Source: CBFHWU01 sp965659665 (GTDB taxonomy: Bacteria > Bacteroidota > Bacteroidia > Flavobacteriales > Flavobacteriaceae). From it: DNA of 64,000 bases. The translations under genes and the position numbers were made by a program. This document shows positions 51,282 to 61,700 of this stretch, piece after piece (position 1 is the stretch's first letter; the number at the start of each line of letters is the position of its first letter). The notes beneath the pieces were generated by a model that saw nothing but the letters and a program-made list of their open reading frames with translations, searched no databases and was not told where the DNA came from. The stretch lies in NCBI GenBank assembly GCA_965659665.1, contig CBFHWU010000007.1:34971-98970 (forward strand). The letters are read 5' to 3'.

Positions 51282-52320
51282 TTCGCTGACCGTTAAGCCA
51301 AGCAATATACTTTTTTTGATATTTTAAATGCTGTTGATAGTTTTTGGAAAACCAATGATAGCCTGGTTTCTGAGGGTTAACAACGAAATACAAAAAATGG
51401 TGCGTTTTTGAGTTTAATACAGCATCGACTGCTGATAAGTCAGGCATACAAATAGGGCCAGGAGGAAGCCCTCTGTATCGGTAAGTATTGTAGGGCGAAT
51501 TTATTTCTAAATCTTTATAAAGAACACGTCGTATTTGAAGATCGTAGTTTTGTGCTTTTTGTTTAAGTGCAAACACCACAGTAGGATCAGCCTGTAGTCG
51601 CATTCCTCGCTTCAAACGGTTAAGATATACACCTGCCACTATAGGTTGTTCTTCTTTTTTTAGCGTTTCTTTATACACAATGGATGCCAAAGTGATCACT
51701 TCTTCTTTTGTAAGCCCTATTTTTTTTCGTTGTTGTTCTCGTTGATTATTCCAAAAACGACGGTATTCTTTAAGCATTCGATCACGGAAATCTTGACCAT
51801 CCGAATTCCAAAACATCGAATAGGAATTAGGCAAACAATAAGCTAATAGCTCCTCAGTTGAAATTTGATGCTTTTTTAAAAAATCTTCATCAAAAAAGGC
51901 ATTTACAATAGAAACACTATCCGCCTCTATTTGTGCTGCAACTCTTCCTGCTAAGTGATAAAAAGTTTGCTGATTATTAAACGTAACCGAAATGGGGGTG
52001 TTTGAAACTCGTAAAGTATTAATTATTTCATTGTTACTCATCCCTTTTTCTAGGATATAATGACCGGGTTGAACATTCAAATGATAGGCTTTTTTGACAG
52101 AGGCCGATGCAAAATGTGATGGACGTTTTAACATAGGTTCAAGTGCTATTTGCAATTGATTGAAGTTAGTCGGTGTTGAAATGAAAATTGATTTTTGTGC
52201 TTCTGAAAATGACGTATTTGACACAAAAAAAACACGATAAAAATGAACAGTAAATCCAAAACCTATTAACATCCCTAGACCTACGATTATTAACAATAAA
52301 GTTGTTCTGTAATTTTTCAT
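51271..52320 (-). CDS. mltG: endolytic transglycosylase MltG
   Basis: Inner-membrane lytic transglycosylase that cuts nascent glycan strands. One membrane segment (about 7-30) is followed by a LysM-like region and the YceG domain. The catalytic glutamate is in ITLASIVYKET (near 219), followed by QADPTVVFAL and SPYNTYRYRGLPPGPI, all characteristic. It is 349 residues long. The start overlaps the dapF stop by one base (TAATG), and both genes serve cell-wall synthesis. Confidence 0.94.
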   Translation of the reverse strand: MKNYRTTLLLIIVGLGMLIGFGFTVHFYRVFFVSNTSFSEAQKSIFISTPTNFNQLQIALEPMLKRPSHFASASVKKAYHLNVQPGHYILEKGMSNNEIINTLRVSNTPISVTFNNQQTFYHLAGRVAAQIEADSVSIVNAFFDEDFLKKHQISTEELLAYCLPNSYSMFWNSDGQDFRDRMLKEYRRFWNNQREQQRKKIGLTKEEVITLASIVYKETLKKEEQPIVAGVYLNRLKRGMRLQADPTVVFALKQKAQNYDLQIRRVLYKDLEINSPYNTYRYRGLPPGPICMPDLSAVDAVLNSKTHHFLYFVVNPQKPGYHWFSKNYQQHLKYQKKYIAWLNGQRIMR

Positions 52321-53099
52321 TAAAGTACTATTTCCCCTTTAAACACCTCAACAGCTGGGCCTTTGAGCACCACAGAGGTAAATAGGGTTGAATTATATTC
52401 AAAACTGACCGAAAGATTCCCTCCTTTGGTGCAAATGTCAATTTGATTTGTTTCCGTTTTTGCCGAAATTCTCATTGCTAAGGCCACCGCCGTAACCCCA
52501 GTACCACAGGAAAGAGTCTCCCCTTCTACACCGCGTTCGTAGGTACGTACATACGCTTTTCGGTTAGGAATGATTTGTGCAAAATTTACATTGGTACCCT
52601 CATCAAAATAAGGAGGTCCATGAGCGATTTGTGCTCCCAATTTAGCCACATCTATAGCTTCTACATCATCCACAAAAACTACATGGTGGGGAGAGCCTGT
52701 ATCTAAAAAAACAAACTGTTTTTCTTTTTTCCAAAAACTTACATCAGCCATTTCAAGTTCCACAATACCCCCTTTCAAGATGGCCTTATGTATACCATCG
52801 GAAGCCATAAATTGAGTAGTTTCTTTACAAATTTTATTTTGGTAAGCATAATCAACAGCGCACCTGCTTCCATTACCACACAAACTGCCTTCATGTCCGT
52901 TGGCATTGTAATAGCGCATGGTAAAATCTGCTGTTTTATGAGGCTCAATGAGTATAAAGCCGTCGGCCCCAACTCCCATTTTTCGATCACATATATGAAA
53001 AATTTTTTTCAGACGATCTGCGGGAAATTCTAATGAACGATTATCCATAATTACAAAATCATTTCCAGTTCCTTGGTATTTTGTAAATAAAAATTTCAT
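52320..53099 (-). CDS. dapF: diaminopimelate epimerase (DapF)
   Basis: Converts LL- to meso-diaminopimelate for lysine and peptidoglycan. The 259-residue protein starts FTKYQGTGNDFVIMDN and has both active-site cysteines: one in GNGSRC (near 76-81) and one in ETLSCGTGVTAVALA (near 200). It is the first gene of a two-gene unit with mltG. dapA lies about 9 kb away on the same strand. Confidence 0.96.
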   Translation of the reverse strand: MKFLFTKYQGTGNDFVIMDNRSLEFPADRLKKIFHICDRKMGVGADGFILIEPHKTADFTMRYYNANGHEGSLCGNGSRCAVDYAYQNKICKETTQFMASDGIHKAILKGGIVELEMADVSFWKKEKQFVFLDTGSPHHVVFVDDVEAIDVAKLGAQIAHGPPYFDEGTNVNFAQIIPNRKAYVRTYERGVEGETLSCGTGVTAVALAMRISAKTETNQIDICTKGGNLSVSFEYNSTLFTSVVLKGPAVEVFKGEIVL

Positions 53100-53157
53100 T
53101 TTGTAAAGATATTAAATTAATAGTGTGTTATTGAGTGTTAAAAACAAGTTAAATCAT

Positions 53158-53188
53158 TTTTGTTTTTTCAAAATTCGGTTTATTTTCG
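53158..53188 (+). promoter_or_regulatory. probable promoter of the Deg/HtrA gene (imperfect)
   Basis: TTTTG (53158-53162), an 18-bp spacer and TATTTTCG (53181-53188), one base off TAnnTTTG. The leader would be about 19 nt before the ATG at 53211. The mismatch could mean weaker or differently controlled expression. Confidence 0.4.
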
Positions 53189-53210
53189 AATAAAAATATA
53201 ATTAAATTGT

Positions 53211-54599
53211 ATGAAATCTACATTCAAAATTTTAATAGTTGCAATTACTGCAAGTGCCATCACTTTAGTTTTTTATCACTTATTGGTTGGCCCTCAACCA
53301 ACCATTATCGCCCATCCTAATACTCCTATAGTTCAAACTTCCTATCATACGGCTGCCGCAGATGCAGTGATCAAAACTGACTTTACGATTGCTGCCGAAA
53401 AAACCATAGATGCGGTGGTTCATATCACCAACAAGGGAACTGCTCGCTCTACATCCCCTTCAAGTATTTGGGAATTTTTTTATGGTGGGTCTTCTCGTGA
53501 ATATCCAAGAATAGGAATGGGTTCAGGGGTGATAGTATCACCCGACGGATATATAATTACCAATAATCACGTTATTGAAGAAGCCTCAACAATTGAGGTA
53601 ACCACCAATGACAACAAATCTTTTGAAGCTGAACTTGTTGGTACCGATCCTAATTCGGACATCGCAGTGCTGAAAATCATAGGGGAAGTATCTTTTCCTT
53701 TTGTTCGATTTGCTGACTCAGATCAAACAAAAGTTGGTGAATGGGTACTCGCTGTAGGAAATCCTTACAACCTTAATTCGACGGTAACAGCGGGAATTAT
53801 TAGCGCCAAATCTCGTGATTTAAATGCCCGTGACAGTAGCAATCAATCATTTATTCAAACCGACGCCGCCGTAAATTCGGGCAATAGCGGAGGAGCACTG
53901 GTGAATGTTGAAGGAGATTTAGTAGGCATAAACACCGCAATAACAAGCAACGGAATGGGAACTTTTATCGGCTACTCATTTGCAGTTCCAAGTAATATTG
54001 CCCGAAAAGTGTTTGAAGATATTATTGAGTTTGGAAATGTTCAAAAAGGTCTTTTAGGAGTTAGTGGAAATACCCTCAATGCCACCTCAGCGGAAGAACT
54101 AGGCATTAGCAACACCGAAGGTTTTTATGTTCAGCGTGTTGAGGAAGATATGGGAGCAAAAGAAGCTGGGTTAAAAAAAGAGGATATTATTATCAAAATT
54201 GATGATACTAAAATCAATAAGTTCGCCGATATGTCGGGCTATTTAAGTGCAAAACGCCCTGGTGATTATGTTCAAGTAACGTATCTCAGAGATGGTGAAA
54301 AAAATACTGTAAAAGTCCAATTAAAACGCTCCCCTTTTGTGGAATATTATGGAATGCGACTCAAAAATCTCGGAAAGGATGAAGCCAAAAAATACAACAT
54401 CAAAAAAGGAGTGAAAGTCTCTGACTTATTCAATCCAAGATTATTGAGAAGAGGCATTGAAGAAGGTTTTCTTCTTATGTCCATTAACGGAATTACCATC
54501 GAAAATACTGATGATGTTTTGGCATTAGATATCGATAATATTTATGAAATCGAATTTGCCGATCATGATAATCAACGCCTTCGTTTTATTTTTGAATGA
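53211..54599 (+). CDS. degP: periplasmic serine protease, HtrA/Deg family
   Basis: Envelope stress protease of 462 residues with an N-terminal signal or anchor segment (about 4-25). The trypsin-like domain has the catalytic His in IITNNHVIEEA, Asp in DPNSDIAVLK and Ser in VNSGNSGGALVN. Two PDZ domains follow (about 285-370 and 375-462). The order and length fit DegP/DegQ; which of the two cannot be told. It is followed by a clear terminator. Confidence 0.94.
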   Translation: MKSTFKILIVAITASAITLVFYHLLVGPQPTIIAHPNTPIVQTSYHTAAADAVIKTDFTIAAEKTIDAVVHITNKGTARSTSPSSIWEFFYGGSSREYPRIGMGSGVIVSPDGYIITNNHVIEEASTIEVTTNDNKSFEAELVGTDPNSDIAVLKIIGEVSFPFVRFADSDQTKVGEWVLAVGNPYNLNSTVTAGIISAKSRDLNARDSSNQSFIQTDAAVNSGNSGGALVNVEGDLVGINTAITSNGMGTFIGYSFAVPSNIARKVFEDIIEFGNVQKGLLGVSGNTLNATSAEELGISNTEGFYVQRVEEDMGAKEAGLKKEDIIIKIDDTKINKFADMSGYLSAKRPGDYVQVTYLRDGEKNTVKVQLKRSPFVEYYGMRLKNLGKDEAKKYNIKKGVKVSDLFNPRLLRRGIEEGFLLMSINGITIENTDDVLALDIDNIYEIEFADHDNQRLRFIFE

Positions 54600-54618
54600 T
54601 TAAATAATATTATCCCTT

Positions 54619-54646
54619 AAAAACCGCCATTCGGCGGTTTTTTTTA
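54619..54646 (+). terminator. terminator after the Deg/HtrA gene
   Basis: AAAACCGCC and GGCGGTTTT form a 9-bp perfect stem around an ATTC loop, followed by a run of T. It lies 20 bp past the stop and ahead of trmD. Confidence 0.9.
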
Positions 54647-54674
54647 TCCCCAAAAATGGTTGCATCTTTGTGAT

Positions 54675-55349
54675 ATGCGAATCGATATTATTAGTGTAGT
54701 TCCTGAATTGATGCGAAGTCCTTTTGAAAACTCTATTATGCAACGCGCTCAAAAAGCCAAACTTGTTGAAGTTCACTTTCATAATCTTCGAGACTATACC
54801 AAGACCAAATACAAACAAGTAGATGATTATCCTTTTGGTGGAGGTTCGGGGATGGTTCTCATGGTCGAACCTATTGCCTATTGTATAGAATCCCTTCATA
54901 AACAAAGAAATTACGAGGAGGTTATTTATATGACCCCCGATGGAGAATCACTTCATCAAGGGCTTGCCAATCAATTATCTTTACTCCATAACATCATCAT
55001 TTTATGTGGACATTACAAAGGAGTCGATCAACGTGTGAGAGATTTATTTATTACCAAAGAAATTTCGATTGGAGATTATGTTTTATCGGGTGGTGAACTC
55101 GCTGCAGCCGTGTTGTGCGATAGTTTGCTCAGGCTAATACCTGGTGTTTTAGGAAACGAAACATCGGCACTAACTGACTCCTTCCAAGATAACTTGCTCG
55201 CTCCTCCCGTATACACTCGACCAGCAGACTACAAAGGACATATTGTTCCTGAAATCCTAAGATCTGGGAATACTCCCGAAATTGAACGCTGGAGAGAAGA
55301 ACAAGGAGAAAAAAGAACAAAGCTATTACGCCCAGATTTACTTAAATAA
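54675..55349 (+). CDS. trmD: tRNA (guanine37-N1)-methyltransferase (TrmD)
   Basis: SPOUT-class enzyme that makes m1G37. The 224-residue protein begins MRIDIISVVPELMRSPFENS and contains YPFGGGSGMVLMVEPI, ILCGHYKGVDQRV and the knot motif EISIGDYVLSGGELAA. The ATG at 54675 gives the family N-terminus; a TTG five codons upstream lies next to the promoter-like CATCTTTG (54663-54670), one base off consensus and ending only 4 nt before the ATG. Not in the usual rimM-trmD-rplS cluster. Confidence 0.95.
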   Translation: MRIDIISVVPELMRSPFENSIMQRAQKAKLVEVHFHNLRDYTKTKYKQVDDYPFGGGSGMVLMVEPIAYCIESLHKQRNYEEVIYMTPDGESLHQGLANQLSLLHNIIILCGHYKGVDQRVRDLFITKEISIGDYVLSGGELAAAVLCDSLLRLIPGVLGNETSALTDSFQDNLLAPPVYTRPADYKGHIVPEILRSGNTPEIERWREEQGEKRTKLLRPDLLK

Positions 55350-55372
55350 TTTTTTTTTTTAGTAAATTATCC

Positions 55373-55380
55373 TATTTTTG
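55373..55380 (+). promoter_or_regulatory. -7 promoter element of the first T9SS cargo gene
   Basis: TATTTTTG matches TAnnTTTG. Expected transcription start near 55384, about 16 nt before the TTG start codon at 55400. No -33 TTTG is visible in the T-tract upstream. Confidence 0.5.
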
Positions 55381-55399
55381 AGGTCCCAAATAACCTAAA

Positions 55400-58300
55400 T
55401 TGACCTACAAATTAAGCCTATTGCTATGCTTTGGGTATGTGTGTGTGTACACACAAGTCCTGAGCCCAAATAATCCATACATACAAAATATTAACAAACA
55501 CCTCCTACCTCAAAGTCTCGGTGGTTCAAACGCGTATAAAAACCAACTTGATTTCAAGGAGATTTCAGCAACTTTTGATCAGTATTGGAAAGCCAAAGAT
55601 CACACGCCAAAAGGAAGTGGATACAAACCTTTCAAACGATGGGAGTACCACTGGGCGCATTATTTAGATGAAAATGGTATGATCGCTCCGCCCGATCACT
55701 TATGGAAGGCTTGGCATGAAAAAATCAAGTTAGAAGATCCAATCCATTCCGATCAATTAAGTGATTGGCACCCCCTTGGTCCAGCAGCAGTAAATAACGC
55801 ATCAACCGCTATCAACGGTCAAGGGCGAATCAATACAGTTTTGGTGGATCCCATTGATCCAAACACCTTGTATGTAGGCGCACCCGCTGGAGGCATATGG
55901 AAATCAACTGACAATGGTATTCATTGGACACCATTGTCTGATTATCTTCCACAAATCGGGGTTTCAGGAATTGCTGTAGATCCTAATAATAACGATATAA
56001 TTTATATCTCAACAGGCGATGACGACGCGGGAAATAGCTACAGTATTGGCGTAATGAAATCTACAAATGGAGGAACGACATGGAACTCTACTGGATTACA
56101 ATTTGACCATCTTTTTCAAGGGAGTAATGAAATTCTTATTGACCCTACCAACTCCTCTGTCATATGGGTAGCTACTACAGATGGGTTGCAAAAATCAACT
56201 GACGCAGGAGCAACCTGGACCAATACTTTACACAGGAATATTCAAGATTTTAAACTCAAACCTGGTGATTCGAATACGGTTTATGCCGTTTCACCACAAT
56301 CAATATCTACTGGAGATTCATCCCAGTTTTTCAAATCGGTCGATGGAGGAGAATCGTTTACTCAAATTGCCTCTATTCCTGACAATTCAAACCGTCTCAT
56401 TATTGAAGTAACCCCTGCTGATCCAAACCGAGTATATGTGCTCACCGCTGGCGATGCATTTGGTATTGACTATGGATTTCAGGGACTGTACCAATCGTCA
56501 AATAGTGGAAGTAGTTTTACCAAAACACAGGAAAGTGATGATATTTTTGGGGGCAGTTCACAAGCATGGTTTGATATGGCTTTAACGGTTTCTGATTCCG
56601 ATCCTGATATGGTTTTTGTGGGTGTTCTCGATATTTGGAAATCAATCGATGGTGGAAATGACTTTTCAAAAATTAACGATTGGCGTCATAAAAACTCTAC
56701 GTTTACTCATGCTGATATACATTTTTTACGCTACTACAATGGTGTATTATATGCAGGTACAGATGGAGGGGTTTATCGATCATTTGATGATGGAACTGTT
56801 TTTGAAGACCTCACCTCTGGCTTATCAATCGCTCAATTATACTCCGTTGCTGTGGCAAAAACTTCCTCCAATAAAATTGCAGGAGGCTTGCAAGATTGTG
56901 GAGGATATGCCTATAATATTGATCAATGGAACAGCTATCACGGAGGCGATGGAATGGGTTCGGCTATTCATCCAAAAGACGAAAACTTATTTTATGGTAT
57001 GACTCAACTCGGAGGTCATTTATTTCGAAACAATTCTGCAGGAGTACACCCTACCCAATACGTAGCAGCAGGACCCAAAATGGGGGAATGGGTTACCCCT
57101 TTTTTAATGTCTAAATCTGGAGAAATCTATGCAGGTTATGATCAGTTGTACATGCGTAAAGATAATTTATGGGAAAAAATCTCAAATGAATCATTTGATG
57201 GAAATATTGATCATATTGAACTTGACCCTAGTAAAAACAACATCATCTACGTCTCCAATGAAAACCGTTTGTTCAAAAGCTCGGACCATGGATTGAATTT
57301 TTCTCTTATCTACACAGCAAATTCTGATATTCAATCTATTGAGGTACACGAAACCGAAAGTGATACCCTTTGGCTTGTTTCTTCATCCCAAGTGCTTAAA
57401 TCAATTAATGGTGGAGAATCTTTTATTGATATCAACTATAATTTACCCTCCGAAACCAAGCGCGTCATTAAACACCAAGCTTACAGCCCAAATGACGCTG
57501 TATTTTTAGGAACTTCTCTGGGTGTATATTATTTAGATAATACATCAACGCAATGGAAACCATTTTCAGAAAATTTGCCTAATGTTGCGATAACTGACTT
57601 AGAGATTAATTCTAACGACAACATGCTTACTGCCTCCACCTATGGACGTGGAATATGGCAAACTGAAATACCATCCGTGGTGTTACCTGCTCATGATATA
57701 GATCTTTATAAACTCTCAGTAGAATCGTTATACTCCTGTAATGAAACACTACTTTCCATTGATCTGTTTAACAATGGTACAAATCCAATCCATACGTTTA
57801 GGGTTGAATACACCATTAATAATGAAAATCCTCAGTTCTATGACTGGAGTGGTACACTCCATCCTAAAACTTCTTTGAATGTATTGATTAATGACGCCTC
57901 GGCGCTTATGTCAAAAAATAATTTATTGAACTTAACACTCCATTTAGAAAATGAACAATATCTGAACAACAATGAAGCCTATGTATTATTTGATGCCTCC
58001 TCAAACCAAGAAGGCATCATCAACAATCCATATGTCTTTGATCAAGAAAGTAACAATTGGATCACAAAAGGGACCGAAAATATATGGAATATCGGCACCC
58101 CTGATCATCAAAATCAAATCGAGACGACCTCGGCTTATATTACTTTCATGAATGGTCAATATCCCAATAATGCCAAGGAAGAATTGGTATCACCATGCTT
58201 TGATCTTACCCAACTGACCCACCCCATTTTAAAATTTGATATGTTATTTGACCTCGAAAATAACTACGATTTTTTGTTTCTTCAATATTCTGTAAATAGT

Positions 58301-58738
58301 GGAGTGAATTGGGTAAATTTAGAAGATTTTACAGGAACTGCCAGCCTAACCCATTATGAGTACGATCTAACAGCTTTAAATGATGTAAAAAATATCATCT
58401 TTAGATTTTATTTAGTCACAGATATTTCGATACAAAGACAAGGGGCATTAATTGACAATTTTGAAGTGAGCAGTACCCTGGGTAATGCGACTCAAGTAAC
58501 TAGTCTTTTCCGTGTTTTTCCCAATCCCTCCAAAGGACGGTTGCACGTTAATTTTAATCCCACCCATAACTCAAAATCCATATTAGTGTACGATGTATGG
58601 GGGCGAATTGTACATGAAAACAACTCCATTAATTCTCATTACTATCAAATTGACCTAAGTAAATACCAAAAAGGTACCTATTTGATTAGAATTGAAATAG
58701 AGAATCAACCTTTTTTTAAAAAAATAATATTGCTTTAA
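55400..58738 (+). CDS. secreted Asp-box (BNR/VPS10-like) repeat protein with T9SS sorting domain, copy 1
   Basis: Exported protein of 1112 residues starting at a TTG (55400). The choice is supported by the paralogue, whose signal peptide lines up. Signal peptide about 1-19; N-terminal region with GSGYKPFKRWEYHW (73-86); a beta-propeller region (about 125-755) with nine Asp-boxes of the S/T-x-D/N-x-G-x-x-W/F type, the first STDNGIHW at 169-176; a CARDB-like domain (about 765-865); a MAM/jelly-roll-like domain (about 880-1030); and a type A T9SS sorting domain from about 1042 (FPNPSKGRL ... GTYLIRI). It should pass the outer membrane through the PorQ-containing system. Sialidases and sortilin-like proteins share Asp-boxes, but no catalytic residues were recognised, so binding or adhesion is as likely. 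Confidence 0.85.
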   Translation: MTYKLSLLLCFGYVCVYTQVLSPNNPYIQNINKHLLPQSLGGSNAYKNQLDFKEISATFDQYWKAKDHTPKGSGYKPFKRWEYHWAHYLDENGMIAPPDHLWKAWHEKIKLEDPIHSDQLSDWHPLGPAAVNNASTAINGQGRINTVLVDPIDPNTLYVGAPAGGIWKSTDNGIHWTPLSDYLPQIGVSGIAVDPNNNDIIYISTGDDDAGNSYSIGVMKSTNGGTTWNSTGLQFDHLFQGSNEILIDPTNSSVIWVATTDGLQKSTDAGATWTNTLHRNIQDFKLKPGDSNTVYAVSPQSISTGDSSQFFKSVDGGESFTQIASIPDNSNRLIIEVTPADPNRVYVLTAGDAFGIDYGFQGLYQSSNSGSSFTKTQESDDIFGGSSQAWFDMALTVSDSDPDMVFVGVLDIWKSIDGGNDFSKINDWRHKNSTFTHADIHFLRYYNGVLYAGTDGGVYRSFDDGTVFEDLTSGLSIAQLYSVAVAKTSSNKIAGGLQDCGGYAYNIDQWNSYHGGDGMGSAIHPKDENLFYGMTQLGGHLFRNNSAGVHPTQYVAAGPKMGEWVTPFLMSKSGEIYAGYDQLYMRKDNLWEKISNESFDGNIDHIELDPSKNNIIYVSNENRLFKSSDHGLNFSLIYTANSDIQSIEVHETESDTLWLVSSSQVLKSINGGESFIDINYNLPSETKRVIKHQAYSPNDAVFLGTSLGVYYLDNTSTQWKPFSENLPNVAITDLEINSNDNMLTASTYGRGIWQTEIPSVVLPAHDIDLYKLSVESLYSCNETLLSIDLFNNGTNPIHTFRVEYTINNENPQFYDWSGTLHPKTSLNVLINDASALMSKNNLLNLTLHLENEQYLNNNEAYVLFDASSNQEGIINNPYVFDQESNNWITKGTENIWNIGTPDHQNQIETTSAYITFMNGQYPNNAKEELVSPCFDLTQLTHPILKFDMLFDLENNYDFLFLQYSVNSGVNWVNLEDFTGTASLTHYEYDLTALNDVKNIIFRFYLVTDISIQRQGALIDNFEVSSTLGNATQVTSLFRVFPNPSKGRLHVNFNPTHNSKSILVYDVWGRIVHENNSINSHYYQIDLSKYQKGTYLIRIEIENQPFFKKIILL

Positions 58739-58799
58739 TATTCCACGTGAGCTGCTGATAACCTGTTTTTTATTATATTGTAAACACAAATCTAATTTT

Positions 58800-61700
58800 A
58801 TGAATCCTAAATCTATTTTACTTTTATTGAGTGTTGTTTTGTCCGCGAGCTCTTTCGGACAAGTCCTTAATTCCCATAACCCCTATGTCAAAGAAACCCT
58901 ATCAAACTTGATTCAATTTTCTACACAAGGGACAATTGCTGATGATCAAAAAATAAATTTTAGTGAAGTTTCAGCATCCTTCGATCAGTATTGGATGGGC
59001 AAAGACCACACGCAAAAAGGGAGTGGATACAAACCTTTTAAACGATGGGAATACCACTGGGCGAATTATTTAGATGAAAACGGAATGATCGCTCCTCCCG
59101 CGCATTTGTGGAGGGCTTGGCAGCAAAAAATAGAATTGGAAGCCCAAATGAATAACAATCCCATAAGTGATTGGCAACCCATAGGCCCTGCAGTTGTGAG
59201 CAACTCAGCCACAACCATAAACGGACAAGGTCGAATCAACTCTGTATTCGTTGACCCTGTCGATCCAAATATTCTATATGTGGGTGCCCCTGCAGGTGGC
59301 ATATGGAAATCCACCGACAATGGCGTTAATTGGACAGCATTGACTGACCATCTTCCTCAAATTGGCGTCTCGGGAATTGCTGTAGATCCTAACAATAACG
59401 ATATTATTTATATCTCTACAGGCGACGATGATGCAGGAGATAGTTACAGTATAGGGGTGATGAAATCGACCGATGGTGGATCGACATGGAACACTACGGG
59501 ATTACAATTCAATAATCTTTTTCAGGGAAGTAACGAAATATATATCGACCCTACAGACTCCTCCATTATTTGGGTGGCTACTGCTTCGGGATTACAAAAA
59601 TCAACGGATGCTGGTGACACTTGGACCAACACCTTAAACAGAAACATTCAAGATTTTAAACTCAAACCTGGTGACCCCAATACCGTTTATGCCGTTTCAC
59701 CAACATCTGTTGGACTCACCTCACAGTTTTTTAAATCAACTGACGGTGGAGATTCTTTTACTTCCATTGCAAGTATTCCTGACAGTTCCAATCGACTCAC
59801 AATTGAAGTGACTCCTGCTGATCCCAACAGAGTGTATGTCCTCTCAGCTGGTAATGCTTTTGGCATTTCCTATGGATTTCAAGGACTCTACCAATCAACT
59901 GATAGTGGAACTAACTTTACCAAAACTTTAGAAACAGATAATATTTTTGGCAGTTCACAAGCATGGTTTGATATGGCTCTTACGGTTTCAGATACCGACC
60001 CCAATATGGTTTTTGTGGGTGTTCTCGATATTTGGAAATCAACCGATGGTGGAAATGATTTTTCTCAAATCAACCAATGGTATTTAAGGAATTCCCGTTT
60101 TACTCATGCCGATATCCATTTTATGAGATACTATAACGGTGTCTTATATGCCGGTACAGATGGTGGAGTGTATCGATCATCAGACGATGGAGCTCAATTT
60201 GAAGATTTAAGTAATACCTTATCGATCGCACAATTATATACCATATCGGTAGCCAAAACCACCTCTAACAAAATAGCGGGAGGATTACAAGACTGTGGAG
60301 GCTTTGCCTATAATGTTGATCAGTGGAATAGTTATCACGGAGGCGATGGAATGGGATCGGCTGTTCATCCATTGTATGAAGACTTGTATTATGGGATGAT
60401 CCAAAATGGTAGTTATTTATTTAGAAATTACAGTGGAGGATTAGGCCAAACTGAAGAGGTCGCCTATGCTCCAGCAGAAGGGGAATGGGTGACTCCCCTG
60501 ATCATCTCTAAATCAGGAAAAATATATGCAGGTTATGATCAGCTTTATAAACTTAATGGGTATAATTGGGAACAAGTATCAAACGAGTCTTTTAATCAGT
60601 TGGTAAAAAATATTGAGCTTGACAATAACAACAACAATATCATCTATCTTTCGTACGCGAACCAACTTTTTAAAAGTTCAGATTTTGGGGAAACTTTTTC
60701 CTTAATTTATACCTCACAAAGTACCATTAACGCTATCGAGACACACCACATCAACAGCGACATCTTATGGGTAGCAACAACAAATAACGTCCTAAAATCA
60801 ATGGATGGCGGACAATCCTTTACCAACATTAGCAATGGCTTACCCTCCGAATCCAAACGCGTCATTAAACATCAACCCTTCAGCCCTAATGATGCTGTAT
60901 ATTTAGGCACCTCTTTAGGAGTGTATTATTTGGACAATACCACCCCTCAATGGATGGCGTTTTCAGAAAATTTACCCAATGTAGCGGTAACTGACCTCGA
61001 TATCAATTCCAATGATAACATCCTCACTGCCTCCACCTATGGTCGAGGAGTATGGCAAACGGAAATCCCTGCCGTAAACTTACCGGATTATGATATCGAT
61101 ATTCATGATTTATCTCTAAACCCTAGTTATTTGTGCTCCGATACGCCTGCCCTATTAACCGTTTTCAATAACGGAACCCAGTCGATTCAAGATTTTGATA
61201 TTCTTTATGCCATTAATGGTGGTGAAGTACAAACACAGTCATGGACTGGCTCTCTTGCTTCTAATTCTTCTAAACAAATAGAGATTACCTTACCCAATAA
61301 TTTGAATGACCAAGACAATTCTGTTGATTTAGAGGTTCAACTTAACTCGGAAACACTTACCCAAAATAATGAAATTTCTAAACAGTTCGATCGTTTTACT
61401 AATCAAGTTGGCGTAATCAACACTCTTTACGAATTTTCAGATGACGATACAGAATGGTCCACCAAAGGATCACACAATCTCTGGAATATTGCAGCTCCAA
61501 GCAATGAAGACATTCTTAGCTCTGTTTCCTCTGGAACTTCAGCATATCTTACTTTTGAAAACGGAAACTATCCAAATAATGCAAATGAGGAGTTGATCTC
61601 TCCTTGTTATGATCTTACCGCATTAACAAACCCAAACCTAAGATTCAATTTGTCTTATTCTGTAGAGTTAAACTATGATTATTTGCGTCTTCAATATTCT

